Assembly (NCBI GenBank): GCA_964035545.1
Contig: OZ037768.1
Location: forward strand, 24,596,819-24,660,818
Length of the DNA: 64,000 nt
Direction of reading: 5' to 3'
DNA from: Bugula neritina
Taxonomy: Eukaryota; Bryozoa; Gymnolaemata; Cheilostomatida; Bugulidae
The notes beneath the pieces are model-generated. The model did not search any database. It was not told where the DNA came from and saw only the letters and a list, made by a program, of their open reading frames with translations. Made by a program: the position numbers and the translations under genes. Below, piece after piece: positions 23,501 through 36,900 of this stretch. The first letter of the stretch is position 1; each line of letters opens with the position of its first letter.

Positions 23501-25431
23501 TGTCATATAGTATATCATATCATCTAGTATATCATATCATCTAGTATATTCATATCATCTAGTATATCGTATCATCTAGTATATCATATCATCTAGTATA
23601 TCATGTCATCTAGTATGTCATATCATCTAGTATATCATATCATCTAGTATATCATATCATATAGTATATCATATCATCTAGTATATCATATCATCTAGTA
23701 TATCATATCATCTAGTATATCATGTCATATAGTATATCATATCATCTAGTATATCATATCATCTAGTATATTCATATCATCTAGTATATCGTATCATCTA
23801 GTATATCATATCATCTAGTATATCATGTCATCTAGTATGTCATATCATCTAGTATATCATATCATCTAGTATATCATATCATATAGTATATCATATCATC
23901 TAGTATATCATATCATCTAGTATATTCATATCATCTAGTATATCATATCATATAGTATATCATATCATCTAGTATATCATATCATCTAGTATATCATGTC
24001 ATCTAGTATATCATATCATCTAGTATATTCATATCATCTAGTATATCATGTCATCTAGTATATCATATCATCTAGTATATCATGTCATCTAGTATGTCAT
24101 ATCATCTAGTATATCATATCATATAGTATATCATATCATCTAGTATATCATGTCATCTAGTATATCATATCATCTAGTATATCATGTCATCTAGTATGTC
24201 ATATCATCTAGTATATTCATATCGTTATCTAGTGAGAACTGATATCATATCGTTGTCATATCACAGGATTTCAGACGTTGGAATTTGATGATCAGAAAAG
24301 ACTGTTGGGGAGTTGTTTAGTTGAGTTGAGTCTCCTGAGAGTGGCTTACAGGTTCGTAGCATGTTTAGTACAGCAATATGTGTAATATAATATTATATAT
24401 CAGCTAGTAATATGTGTAATATAATATTATATATCAGCTAGTAATATGTGTAATATAATATTATATATCAGCTAGTAATATGTGCATTATTATATCATGT
24501 ATATTATATATCAGCTAGTAGTAGGTGTATTGTGATGGTGCAGGTCATTTGGGTCAGTGGATGGACGACTCCGATTTGCACACGATATAGAGCTCACCTT
24601 AGCCGAGTCACACCAGCTTGGCTTTGACCAGGAATATCTGGATGCTGTGGTGTTTCTGGTTGAGAAACTGAAAACTCTAGAGTTAGATGATAAAGAATAC
24701 GCCATTCTTTCGGCCATCTTGCTTTTCCAAGAAGGTGTGTTATTATATTACTAGTCATATTGTCTCACCCCTTAGATACTAGCTAGTATTGTCTCACCTC
24801 CCAGTATTATTATATTACTAGTTATATTGTCTCACCCCTTAGATACTAGCTAGTATTGTCTCACCTCCCAGTATTATTATATTACTAGTCATATTGTCTC
24901 ACCCCTTAGATACTAGCTAGTATTGTCTCACCTCCCAGTATTATTATATTACTAGTACTATTATATTACAGATACTATACTATTATCTCACAGATGCTAT
25001 ACTATTATCTCACAGATGCTATTGGGCTGAGGGACACCATGACTGTGCTGAAGTTACAGAAGAAGTATCTAACAGTGTTACAGAGATACATCCGTCTCGT
25101 GTATGCCGGAGATCTCAAGCGATACGGACGCATGCTGCTACGCCTACCTGGTATCCGCACAGCCGCCCACTCCCTCCAGGAAGTGTTCCAGCAATTCATT
25201 GTGATGGACAGACCTCCAGTGGAAGATCTTGTTGACAGCGCATTAGCTGACGACAGCGATGCACCCACAATCAGCCACCTGCAAGCAGCTGCGACACAAC
25301 AGACGGAAGCCCACACAGATGCCCCACTAGCCAACACCATCGAGGTGGAACCAGAATCTATTATTGTCGAAGCCTCCATCACAGACGAGGCTGTAGATGC
25401 GATGGAGAGTGTTACTCAGCAGGATACCTGA
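20582..25431 (+). CDS. Nuclear receptor, NR2-like
   Basis: Ligand-regulated or orphan transcription factor acting in the nucleus. Exons 20582-21440, 21585-21803, 21950-22132, 22789-22881, 24267-24351, 24544-24734, 25016-25431; phases fit, 681 residues. The first ATG gives MDSVTKISQ; a Ser/Thr-rich, disordered A/B region of about 286 residues follows. The DNA-binding domain has [14 protein letters not shown]-box CEGCKG, the second finger CKSDGTC, and CQYCRFRKC. The C-terminal extension [15 protein letters not shown] recalls ERR/NR5 extensions. The ligand-binding domain has the helix 3-5 signature [20 protein letters not shown], then [14 protein letters not shown] helix 12-like [11 protein letters not shown] resembles COUP-type AF-2. 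Sponges are known to have very few NR genes, mostly NR2/HNF4-like, which fits, but subfamily assignment needs a tree. The gene converges with RPS19. Confidence 0.93.
22140..22231. repeat. 14-bp minisatellite, left part, in receptor intron 3
   Basis: Copies of TAGTAACTCTTGAC and TAATAACTCTGAAC-type variants. The array continues at 22575-22780 beyond MITE copy 2. Confidence 0.88.
22232..22574. mobile_element. 343-bp MITE, copy 2 (inverted relative to copy 1)
   Basis: Same termini (GCCTAGGGCCACACGGTGCG) and interior as the copy at 18430-18773 but in opposite orientation, differing at only a few positions. It is inserted in a 14-bp tandem repeat. The flanks are TAA on the left and TTA on the right, so the target duplication is one base imperfect. 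The interior includes an internal inverted pair around CGCACTTG...CAAGTGCG. Confidence 0.9.
22575..22780. repeat. 14-bp minisatellite, right part
   Basis: About 14 further copies of TAGTAACTCTTGAC, ending before the acceptor of exon 22789. Confidence 0.88.
22888..24235. repeat. 17-bp minisatellite, about 78 copies, receptor intron 4
   Basis: Unit CATCTAGTATATCATAT with ATTCAT, ATCGTAT, ATGTCAT and CATATAG variants. Groups of variants recur in the same order several times, so multi-unit blocks have been duplicated. Confidence 0.93.
24362..24512. repeat. 34-bp repeat in receptor intron 5
   Basis: Four copies of a 34-bp unit containing TAATATTATATATCAGCTAG. Confidence 0.88.
24740..24962. repeat. 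67-bp repeat in receptor intron 6
   Basis: Just over three copies of a unit containing CATATTGTCTCACCCCTTAG. It is followed at 24970-25015 by three tandem copies of the acceptor-plus-exon-start sequence TCTCACAGATGCTAT. Confidence 0.88.
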
Positions 25432-25681
25432 ACAGACAACTCTATGGGTTATCCTCTAATGTTACTCTCGTCATAAGACAACTCCTCAAGTTTTATTAGC
25501 ATGCAAGATCTGTTTATCTCACTTATGTTTTTGCTTTGTACTAAGACTGTGTTTACATTTTTTCACATTATGACTGCAAGGTATGCTGTAAGAATAGATA
25601 TGCTGCTATAAGCCTGTACATATTTCATATCATATTGAATATAACTTATTGGAGTCAGATGAACAAAACAGGTTTCAATAC

Positions 25682-25687
25682 TTTATT
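25682..25687 (-). promoter_or_regulatory. RPS19 poly(A) signal
   Basis: AATAAA on the - strand, 18 bases after the RPS19 stop codon, giving a very short 3' UTR as is usual for ribosomal protein genes. Confidence 0.75.
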
Positions 25688-25705
25688 GGCAATCCACAAC
25701 ACAGA

Positions 25706-26366
25706 CTATGATTTCAACATTTGTGCAGCTATTCGGTCAAGGTCACGTCGGCCATTAGAGCTCAGCACTCGCCCGCCACTCTCTTGCTTCTCCACCAAAT
25801 TGAGGGCCTCCAGTTGCTGCAGTACTTTACGAGCAACGTTTTTGCTTCCTCTGGCAAAGTGACATGGCCGGGTGCCTCGGTCTCTTGAGCCTGTGAAGTA
25901 AGACAACCAGTAAGTAGAGTGAGCAGAGGGTACAGGTCACTCACAGTAAGACAAGTAAGCAAGATACAACCAAGCACATACACAACCTGACAGGTTTAGC
26001 ATGTTACTATGATGCAGAAGGTATAAATACCTCCATATATCTTAGTGAAGGCGCCAACACCACACGGAGCTCTCATGTAAAGGTGGCGGGCCATGGAGGC
26101 TGCTCTGATGTAGAACCAGTCGGGGTCGTTGGGGGCCATTTCTTTGAAACACGCCAACTTTATTATGTCACTGTTATTCATTGGCTTCATTTTACCAGAC
26201 CTTTAAGTACAGACCAAATAACACGTCTAGACAACAAAACCCTTTTGTATTCAACAACAACTCATAGCCAGTGATTCTTACAATAGACAGGAGTTACTTA
26301 CTTTTTGAAGAAGGCAGCAAGTGCCACCACAAACTTCTGTTGGTCTACGTCCTTAACACCAGGCAT
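25706..26366 (-). CDS. RPS19: Ribosomal protein eS19
   Basis: Structural protein of the small ribosomal subunit, needed for 18S rRNA 3' processing. Coding exons 26366-26302, 26200-26031 and 25890-25706; phases 2 and 1 fit; 139 residues (human 145). The N-terminus [20 protein letters not shown] aligns with the family. The core has [45 protein letters not shown] and [18 protein letters not shown]. It ends with [20 protein letters not shown]. The ATG lies one base inside a second exon (acceptor at 26368). The first exon is untranslated and probably lies at 28058-28029, so the gene has a 1.66-kb 5' intron rich in repeats. No C/D or H/ACA snoRNA could be seen in its introns by eye. Confidence 0.97.
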
Positions 26367-26566
26367 TCTAAACACAAGAATATCATGAGAAAACAGTGTA
26401 TCTAACATATCAATACAAATATTAAAACTAGTGTTGCCATCTATAACCAAATGTAATTATAAACTTGTCAAGCCAATAACAATAGTTCCAGTCACACTAC
26501 TACCAGTTCAATGTGAATTTTTACTACTATTGCTATAATAGTATTATAGGGAATCTATCACAAATA

Positions 26567-27090
26567 TATTGAGTTTCACATTAAATTTACTGAAATATTA
26601 TATAGGAATATTTACTGAAATATTATATAGGAATATTTACTGAAATATTATATAGGAATATTTACTGAAATATTATATAGGAATATTTACTGAAATATTA
26701 TATAGGAATATTTACTGAAATATTATATAGGAATATTTACTGAAATATTATATAGGAATATTTACTGAAATATTATATAGGAATATTTACTGAAATATTA
26801 TATAGGAATATTTACTGAAATATTATATAGGAATATTTACTGAAATATTATATAGGAATATTTACTGAAATATTATATAGGAATATTTACTGAAATATTA
26901 TATAGGAATATTTACTGAAATATTATATAGGAATATTTACTGAAATATTATATAGCAATATTTACTGAAATATTATATAGCAATATTTACTGAAATATTA
27001 TATAGCAATATTTACTGAAATATTATATAGCAATATTTACTGAAATATTATATAGCAATATTTACTGAAATATTATATAGCAATATTTAG
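26567..27090. repeat. 25-bp minisatellite in RPS19 intron 1
   Basis: About 21 nearly perfect copies of a 25-bp unit containing TACTGAAATATTATATAG. The first 15 or so read ATAGGAAT and the last six read ATAGCAAT, with a single switch near 26955. Confidence 0.93.
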
Positions 27091-28028
27091 TATCATAGGC
27101 AGCATCAGACTAACTATAGGTTTGGAAATCTACTAAAACTTGCATTTGGTTTTATATGGTAATGATATCAATCTAAGAACGTTCAATTAAACAATCATTT
27201 TGAATAATTATTATCCATGACAATATTTACCAACAGTAATACTAATTAGGGTAGCATGATCTAATAACAATTTTAAATTAAATATATATAACCAACGTAC
27301 GCAAGATTTTATTCTTATAATTATTGCAATTATTACATTTAATTTTATTATTATACAACGTAATTATATCAATTGCATTTATTCATCATTTGAAATTTCA
27401 ATTACATTAAATTTAATCTATTATTATAGCGAATATTATACTAATACTAATAGTAACACAGCATAATTATATTCAATCTTATAGCACACCCAGAGCCTAA
27501 TATATATGCGAATTACGATAAGTTAATTAATAAGTTTAACTTATTCTTAATCGAACAACTCAATAAGTATAATTAAAACGACTTAATTTGATTATTCATA
27601 CAAATTTATTGGTATCGGCATTCATTACATTTACTATTAGTCACACGCACAGTAAGTGTAACGGAATTTCACTTTTTAAACCCATACGTTACGATCAATA
27701 AATTTAAATTACCTAGAATAACGATATGATAATCATCACATGAATATTGACCATAATTTTTATTAATCTCGTCTTCTACATTTAGTAGCATTTCAACTAC
27801 GTTTACTACTACTAGTAGTATTTCGACTTTCAAGGTAAGTTTTGCTTTCAACTTTTATGTTAATATTAAATCATATATTTTATGCATACAGAAAATAAAA
27901 CTTCGAAAATAAAAATTCACTAGCCAATAAAAAAATAAATGTATTACTAAAAAAAGTTTGGTGCAATAAAGCTCATTATACAGCCTCCCAGAACACAAAT
28001 TTATAAGAAATATGAGTATATCATGTAC
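27091..28028. other. Remainder of RPS19 intron 1
   Basis: Very AT-rich; no exon, repeat array or RNA gene recognised. Confidence 0.4.
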
Positions 28029-28058
28029 CTGTGATTTAATGGCGGACAGGAAAGAAAG
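28029..28058 (-). promoter_or_regulatory. Putative RPS19 5' TOP leader exon
   Basis: Read on the - strand, the sequence CTTTCTTTCCTGTCCGCC starts with C followed by an unbroken pyrimidine run, the terminal oligopyrimidine (TOP) motif of ribosomal protein mRNAs. It is followed after ATTAAATCACAG by a donor GTACAT at 28028. This would splice to the acceptor at 26368. The start site itself is inferred. Confidence 0.6.
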
Positions 28059-30373
28059 ATTTCACGCGTGAACCATCTATAGCCCAGACGTTAATTTGTT
28101 CCGCGGGATGATTGGCTTACTTTTGTCTGTAGGCGGAGCTTGCCTTCTGCTGCTAAGCGTTCGCCAAACAATTCATCGTGGTGATGGTCGCTTTCAGTAG
28201 TGGTGTTTCACTTCCCGTCTGTCTACTGACACCTATGCAAAAATAAAATTTATCATTTGTAAATTTTACGTAAGTCTTTTTACACAACTTTAACATATTT
28301 GTATTATATTAAGGTAAAGGTTTTTTTATCACCCAATCTTATGGTGCATGGACTATGAAGTTATCAATATGAATATCATTAATCATTATCATTAATAATA
28401 ATATTGTCATTATGGCTAAAACTAAAAGTGAAAGTAAATCAAAATGATAATCATAATGATAAGCATAACTATTTCAATAATGTTTACCTTTATTAGCTCA
28501 AATTCATTATGATATCATCATAATGATTTTTCACTTATAGTTTTAGTGATTCTGATCCAGACCATTGTGATTATTTGCTGCAAGTATAATTGTGGTGAAT
28601 TTTGATTTTGGGTTATCTACTATATCATTATTTCCCTGTCGTAGTTATAATAATCACACATTGTCAACGGCTATGTAATTAACTTGATATGATTAGTAGT
28701 TACTAGTTAGTAGTTAGTGGGTAGTTATCTTTTGTAACCCTCTATTAGCACGTAGGTAGTTTACTAATATAACGCCATCGGCGGCAGCAATACTGCCGGC
28801 AGCTATGATCGTGGACTGTAATGTAATGGACGTAACAGTAATGTTATACGTATGTATGATCATTATAATAGGCTGCTAGTACTTGCAGTTAATGACCAGT
28901 TTGACTGGTCGCTATTATGGAAAAGTACGTACGCGCTGTCCGTTAGCTACTTGCTAGAAATCACTATGCATACTTAACCTGACTGAATCACCATTATTAG
29001 CGAGAACGTATGTTGTTTCGTACTAGTTACACGATGGCCATTAACTTAGCTGGACTCACTCATCAATACATCAGTTAACTATATGATATCATTCCTTTGT
29101 GTCATACAGCACTCTGTGAAATGCGGCACTTTTCGCAGTAGTGGCACAGGGTACCGCGACACCCGTCACTGTTCCCACAGCCAGAACTCATAGACCACTC
29201 ACTATCAAGCCAGCTGTGGCTCCAATGACTAATTCCTATAGTCGCCTGGTCAAGTTTGGGGATTTTCCATCATCAAGTGACCGCTATGCATCAGCTTGCT
29301 CGGATAAATTCTGAACATTCTGAACTTCCGTTTGGATAAACATATAGATGGACAATGATTGGCTGGCGGTGTTATTCATACGCTTAGGCTTATTGGCTAG
29401 CCTGTAAATGGGCATATCTCAATATATAAGGAGGTAACCGCGCCAGCTCAGGGAGTTAGTTAGTTAGTTACTGTTGTGTTCTTAGATTGTGTACTGTTAT
29501 TTTGCTACTTGTAATTATGTTTTTGCTTGGTTGATAATAAAGGACTTAGGTTTGGCCTCTACAATAGGCCAACCTACGATTATGTCTACTCACAGAATAC
29601 TCTCGTTCCTTTCTTTTGAATAATAATATTAAATTAAGTGATTGCATTGGTTCTTTCCGATAACCCACAAGGTGGAATTTGTATATCCGAAATTCCATAA
29701 CATTATTCATTATTGACAACTACTGTTTAGCAGTAGCCATAACTTTTCTTGCAAGTTAATTGCTGCATCCCATGGTTTTGGTTACAAAGAAAACTACTAT
29801 GATAATCATTTACAACTTAACCGGAACGAAAGTTTGCTTTCATTCACACTGAATAAGATTTTTCGTTTGAAGTTAAAGTGTATGTTAAATAAAGCATCAA
29901 CAATTAAAAAAAATGCTATTAGTATTAGTAAATTACTAAATTGAATTTTTTGTTGAGTAAATTAAAAGCAATACATGCTAATAGTTTTAGGCAATTGAAT
30001 ATAAATACTAGATTCAGTGACTTATACTTGTGGTCGCTTTTCTAAACTAGAGTGCATACTATAATAAATCATTAACAAATATCTACGATAATAGTTTATA
30101 CAAGAACGTTCTGATTTAACTAGTTGATAGTTTTATTTACAAAAAGTGTACAGCTTGTATGGCAAGGAGAAGAAGTATACAATAAGTTAAAATATAAATT
30201 ATGTGTATCAGAAAACATTAAAATTGATAATAAATACAAATACTTTACTTACAATTGCCAAATTTGATTTAGTTTGAACCACTGCCTCTGTTTATCAATT
30301 GTTACAGAATGATAATCAAAGTTTAATGCAAAAATTTAAACTTTACAGAAACACTGTGTGAAGTTTCTTTAGG
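28059..30373. other. Intergenic region RPS19 / PP2D1
   Basis: Contains the RPS19 promoter; AT-rich with ATNATN-type motifs. An inverted repeat has arms near 28411-28460 and 28500-28548 (CTAAAACTAAAAGTGAAA versus its complement with one change). An LTR-like segment lies at about 29288-29598. No coding exon recognised. Confidence 0.45.
29288..29598 (+). mobile_element. Possible solo LTR
   Basis: TATA-like ATATATAAGGAGG near 29420, then GTTAGTTAGTTAG, then AATAAAGGAC near 29536, and an end reading TCTACTCACA. The order promoter then poly(A) signal then CA resembles an LTR. No second copy or target duplication was found. Confidence 0.25.
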
Positions 30374-30957
30374 CATATGTGCCAGTTGTATAGTCATATT
30401 ACCTGTAACTATAGGTACCAGTTGTATAGTCATATTACCTGTAACTATAGGTACCAGTTGTATAGTCATATCACCTGTAACTATAGGTGCCAGTTGTATA
30501 GTCATATTACCTGTAACTATAGGTACCAGTTGTATAGTCATATTACCTGTAACTATAGGTACCAGTTGTATAGTCATATCACCTGTAACTATAGGTGCCA
30601 GTTGTATAGTCATATTACCTGTAACTATAGGTGCCAGTTGTATAGTCATATTACCTGTAACTATAGGTACCAGTTGTATAGTCATATCACCTGTAACTAT
30701 AGGTGCCAGTTGTATAGTCATATTACCTGTAACTATAGGTACCAGTTGTATAGTCATATCACCTGTAACTATAGGTGCCAGTTGTATAGTCATATTACCT
30801 GTAACTATAGGTACCAGTTGTATAGTCATATTACCTGTAACTATAGGTACCAGTTGTATAGTCATATCACCTGTAACTATAGGTGCCAGTTGTATAGTCA
30901 TATTACCTGTAACTATAGGTGCCAGTTGTATAGTCATATTACCTGTAACTATAGGTG
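30374..30957. repeat. 36-bp minisatellite upstream of PP2D1
   Basis: Sixteen copies of a 36-bp unit containing CCAGTTGTATAGTCATAT and ACCTGTAACTATAGGT, differing only at ATTACC/ATCACC and GTACC/GTGCC. Because 36 is a multiple of three it is open on both strands; neither frame is a gene. Confidence 0.93.
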
Positions 30958-30974
30958 AGCTGATACATAGCGTC

Positions 30975-33900
30975 ATGGAGACAGCTGTAGTCACTAGTAA
31001 ACCCCCCTTACCTCAGCCTGTATCCACTCACAAAGCTGAGGAAGCAACTGATGGCAGCGCTTTCTCTCTGAGCATCTACCAGCAGCACCTGAGAACAAGT
31101 CAGATGGAAACCATGTCTGATGGCAGTGAGTGTCTTATATAGTGTAATATTATCTAGTATGTCACATTGTGCTGTAGCTGTTAGTATATAGTATGTCACA
31201 TTGTGCTGTAGCTGTTAGTATATAGTATGTCACATTGTGCTGTAGCTGTTAGTATATAGTATGTCACATTGTGCTGTAGCTGTTAGTATATAGTATGTCA
31301 CATTGTGCTGTAGCTGTTAGTATATAGTATGTCACATTGTGCTGTAGCTGTTAGTATATAGTATGTCACATTGTGCTGTAGCTATTCTCGGACTACGGGA
31401 TATAATATACCAGAATGAACCAGATCTCACCTACTACTGCTCACTCTGCAACAGGTTCGTCTCTCTCCTCCTCCTTAAAGACCACAAGACATACCACAAT
31501 GCTCTCAGTCTACTGGAGTTCAACTACCCCCCTTCCTCCCTGAAATCCCTCCTCAACAGACGAACTGCTATTCTGAAACGGCTCAAGGTGAAGGCTTATT
31601 ATCTTGTGTATATACTCTGTATAATACTATACTATATATAATACTCTACTCTATATAATACTATACTCTATATAATACTATACTCTATATAATACTATAC
31701 TCTATATAATACTCTACTCTATATAATACTATACTCTATATAATACTATACTCTATATAATACTATACACTATATAATACTATACTCTATATAATACTAT
31801 ACTCTATATTATACTCTATATAATACTATACTATATAATACTATACTCTATATAATACTATACTCTATATAATACTATACTCTATATAATACTATACTCT
31901 ATATAATACTATACTCTATATAATACTATACTCTATATAATACTATACTCTATATAATACTCTATATAATACTATACTCTATATAATACTATACTCTATA
32001 TAATACTATACTATATAATACTATACTCTATATAATACTATACTCTATATAATACTATACTATATAATACTATACTCTATATAATACTATACTCTATATA
32101 ATACTATACTCTATATAACACTATACTCTATATAATACTATACTCTATATAATACTATACTCTATATAATACTATACTCTATATAATACTATACTCTATA
32201 TAATACTATACTATATATAATACTATACTCTATATAATACTATACTCTATATAATACTATACTCTATATAATACTATACGCTGTATAATACTATACTCTA
32301 TATAATACTATACTCTATATAATACTATACTCTATATAATACTATACTCTGTATAATACTATACTCTATATAATACTATACTATATAATACTATACTCTA
32401 TATAATACTATACTCTATATAATACTATACTCTGTATAATACTGTATGTAGGATGATGCATCATTAGAAGAGACAACTCTCAACTTGAAGACTATACAAC
32501 TGGTCAACGACTCGTATGAAATAGTGAAACAGGAAATAGAAGACACATTTGAATGCTGCCGAAAGATTGAGGAGAACATAAACACCAAAGTTGAGGGCAG
32601 CCACCTCAGCTGCTGCCTGGACTTTGTGTCAGCAGTAGGTTGCTGTAGTGACCAGAACTCGAGGTGGAAGCAGGCGATGGAGGACTGCAAGGTGTATCAG
32701 GACTACTATGGTAATGACAAGGGCAGGGCATTCGTGGCGCTGTATGACGGGTATAATGGGAGTTATGCCGCCTCTGTAGCCGCTAATGAGCTCCACTACT
32801 TGCTGCTCATGCAAATGGCAAAGTTTGACAAGACTATAAAATGTAGATGCACTTTCAACATGCTGGAGAGAAATGACGTCACTAAATACGACCTGATAGA
32901 GTCGCCGGCCAAGCCGTGTCAACATAAGCGGCAGTTCCATAAGCAGAGTGCTAACTTCCTGCATCAGGTCATCTATACTTGTGAGGAGTTGGACTACGAG
33001 GGGACCAATCACCTCTCTTCTCATCATCCAATCAGAAAGGATCCTTCTACAAACAAGCAGTCTGAAGTAGCACATGGCGTAGCTGAAGTTAGTTGGTGAT
33101 CTGTGTTTGTAGTGTAGTGTACTCAATGTAGTATAGTCTATACAGTGTACACTGTACAGTATATACTGTATGTACTCAGAGTACATACAGTACATACTCT
33201 GTGTACATACAGTACATACTCTGTGTACATACAGTATATACTCTGTGTACATACAGTACATACTCTGTGTACATACAGTATATACTCTGAGTACATACAG
33301 GGTATACTCTGTGTACATACAGTGTATACTCTGTGTACATACAGTATATACTCTGTGTACATACAGTATATACTCTGTGTACATACAGTATATACTCTGT
33401 GTACATACAGTATATACTCTGTGTACGTACAGTATATACTCTGTGTACATACAGTATATACTCTGTGTACGTACAGTATATACTCTGTGTACATACAGTA
33501 TATACTCTGTGTACATACAGTATATACTCTGTGTACATACAGTATATACTCTGTGTACGTACAGTATATACTCTGTGTACATACAGTGTATACTCTGTGT
33601 ACATACTATATATACTCTGTGTACATACAGTATATACTCTGTGTACATACAGTAATATACTCTGTGTACGTACAGTATATACTCTGTGTACATACAGTAT
33701 ATACTCTGTGTACATACAGTATATACTCTGTGTACATACAGTATATACTCTGTGTACATACAGTAATATACTCTGAGTACATACAGTATATACTCTGTGT
33801 ACATACAGTATATACTCTTTGTTTACAGAGGAAAGATGATAAGACTACACATAGACAGCATATGAAGGCAGCACTAAGACGCGCGTATCAGCTGACGGAC

Positions 33901-36900
33901 GAGGTTTTGTCCTTCGGAGGAGATGAAAGGTCAAAGGTGAGGTGGAGTGGCTGCTCAGCGGTAACCGTGGCGATGGAGAATGTTGACAACTCGGAGTCGT
34001 GCCCCTCTACTCCTTCTAGGTTGTATGATACCAGCTTATATATAGCTAATATGATTATGGTATAATATGTCTATAATATAATAATATGATATTGTATAAG
34101 TTACATTGTTATATTATAATATATATAATATACAATACATAATGCAATAAACATATAATATATTATGTAATATAATGCTGATAATGTAGCTCTTAAGGCA
34201 GGACTCTGATTTTCCACTTGATTGGCCATATCTTGAAAAATAATAGCCCTACTGACCTCAAATTTTGATATGTTCCTAACCATGGGCCTACCCACACCCC
34301 CCCACAATTTCAGAGGTCAAGGTTAAATTATAGCGATTTTGGCCGGAGTGCACTAAAGAGTTATCTCCTCCTAGAATAATATTTCAATTCTGCTCCAACT
34401 CCACAATTTGAAGCAAAACATATTTATCTAGAACCCCTACCACATTTAGCCTTCTAGGTTTACTAGATAACAAGATCTATGCACTTTTCGCCGGAGTTCT
34501 AGATTTTTAGCAGGTACCATGTATTGAGATGACCATATCTTGAAACCTATTACATGCACATGCCCAATTCTGGTAGGGTTGCTAGATATACATTTAAGCA
34601 TATTATGTTCCAAATTTCATATGGGTAGGTCAAAAATTGTAGGAGGAGATAGAATTTTACTATCGTAGCAACCGAAAAAACATACAAATGAGAAAATTGA
34701 GGACGAAAATTCAATAAATTGAAATGACTATATCTTGAAACCTACAAGTTAAATATATATTATTTTGGCATGGTTGTTAGAAGCACATCTCATCATATTA
34801 TACTCCAAATTTCATAAAAATAGCATAAAACCTATAGGAGAAGCAATAATTTTACTACTGTAACAACCGAAAATACACAAATAAAAAATTCAATGACGAA
34901 AAATTTATCAATCGATATGATCTCATTTCAAAATCTTAGTTGTATTTGCATGATTTCAAAAGAAATTACAGAATAAATTATAAATTCAGTGAAGTTCTAT
35001 CTCCAGAAAACTCCAGTCTTGTAATACTTTGGCCAGACTGCTGGGCTTTGTGGCGGGAACTCACTATTATTAGAAGATCTTTTTGTGGGTATAAATGGCA
35101 AACTGCTTCACAATCAGTGTTCCTAAAACAAAGTAAACAGGTACAAAATCAGTACTATTATCATTGAATTATACGACAGAACAGCTGACAACAAAAATAA
35201 ACTTAGGTTTTTGCAAAATTTTCACTTTGGGGGCGAAGTAACAAAGTTAACTTATCTTCAAAGTTGAGGGTTTATTGAAATTTCATCTCTAAAAAGCTCC
35301 AGCTTGGTAGTCACTCCGGTCAGGTCGTCTGGCTATTTTTGCTCTTTGATAGGTGGCCCGTCTCCTGGAAGCCTTTATTCTCTGCAGATCTTTTTTGTGG
35401 GTGTGCATTACCAGCTGTTTTCCAATCGTTATTCCTAAAATATCATAAACAGCAGCAAGAGCAGTACTACCATCATTGAATTGTAAGACAGCACAGTTGA
35501 CAGCAAGTTCTAACCTAGGCTTCTGCACAAACTGCACTTTAGGGCAAAGTAACCAAATTATCCTATGAAAAGACTCGTTATTATTTTGTGTACCCCCATG
35601 CAAGCATTTTGAAAGCAGAGAATCGGCTGTAAGAGCTTCAAAAACCGGTTTTATCTCTTCTAGTACAAAAGGTGGGAGACTATTCGAATTACCATCACCA
35701 CTACCATTTACTGCCGGGCAAGAATTATCACATGAGCTATGATTCCTATTCCTATGATGCCATATTCTCCAAATGCTTGCTTTCATACCCTCTAAGTTTC
35801 CTACATTATTCCTAATAGCTGCTCCATAATGACCCTGAATTCTCTTTATAGCAGCTTTATGCAACTTACCACTACCTCCTATACCTTTATACTTACGGCC
35901 TTCCCAATAAAACTCTTTTCCCTTACATTGCTGCACTTTATCTAATAAAAGCTTGCCCATTCACTTTTGCACATGACCTACGCATTCAAGTTTCTCAACA
36001 ACAACATCTGGGCCATAGGGTTGGGCCTTACTTACAGCACTATAAGACTTGGAGTCTCCATCCCCTAAATATTTTACAAACCGTACTCCTCTCTTTTCGA
36101 CTGACCTCCTGAAAATTCTAACCATACCTACCGGCTCCATACCACCAGCTGAACCCTCATGATTTTTGACACAACTATGCTCTGGTGGTATACTATCTTT
36201 ATGACTGGCACATGTAAAACAATAACTAGAGAGAACTTCAGTATCAACTACTTTACCTGGTTTTCCTACTGAATGGGTAATAACAGTAGCTACCCCATTC
36301 TTACTACTAAAGCCCCTACGCTGCCAGGTACCATCACAAGATACTGTTATATCACTACTGTTACTCATACTAGCAGCTTCCCTGGCAGCCTGGTCCATTG
36401 ACTTACTAGCTAGCTCCTTAGTAATGTTACCAAGTCGCTCTACATCCTTGGCCCACTCACTAAAAGCGACAGGTGGGGGCAAACCTAGATGAGCAGAAAT
36501 AGTTGCAGCAGTACTTCTATGCCCACCTGCCAAGGTTGTACCAAAAGCCAACCGAGTATTCAAAGAAAACCTATGATCTACATCACGATCACTCATTACA
36601 CTACTTTCAATAAGAACACCACAAACAGAACAGGTAAAATCAAAAGCTGGTACAATTCCACTATGGCATTTTACACTAATTCGCAAGGACATAGCAGGGT
36701 GATCTTTACAAGCAATACTACCAGATGACAACCTACCCATAAGTTCTAAAACTAACTTAGTCTGCACTATAATACTGTCAGGCTGAGAATTTGCAGAACT
36801 AAATAAGAAATTTGAAGTACTTAGCTGATCATTTAGTTTAGCAGAGCTGGCAGTTGCAGCAGGAGTAGTGCCGGTAACTGTAGGTGTAGCATCAGTAGTC

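Noticed and set aside
30323-30994. A 223-residue protein on the - strand with IVTGNMTIQLAP repeats and a 193-residue protein on the + strand
   Set aside because: Both are translations of one 36-bp array; no conserved domain or independent start context.
30374-32445. Possible CRISPR-like array because of regular repeats
   Set aside because: Units are directly tandem with no unique spacers, in an intron-rich eukaryotic gene.
34021-34060. Continuation of PP2D1 exon 4 into LYDTSLYIANM, which mimics the PP2C LYVAN motif
   Set aside because: The donor at 34020 joins exon 5 in phase, and exon 5 supplies the true LYLANTG motif.
33138-34065. Multiple overlapping frames of up to 391 codons encoding Tyr/Cys/Val-rich repeats on both strands
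   Set aside because: They arise from the 20-bp self-complementary repeat in PP2D1 intron 3.
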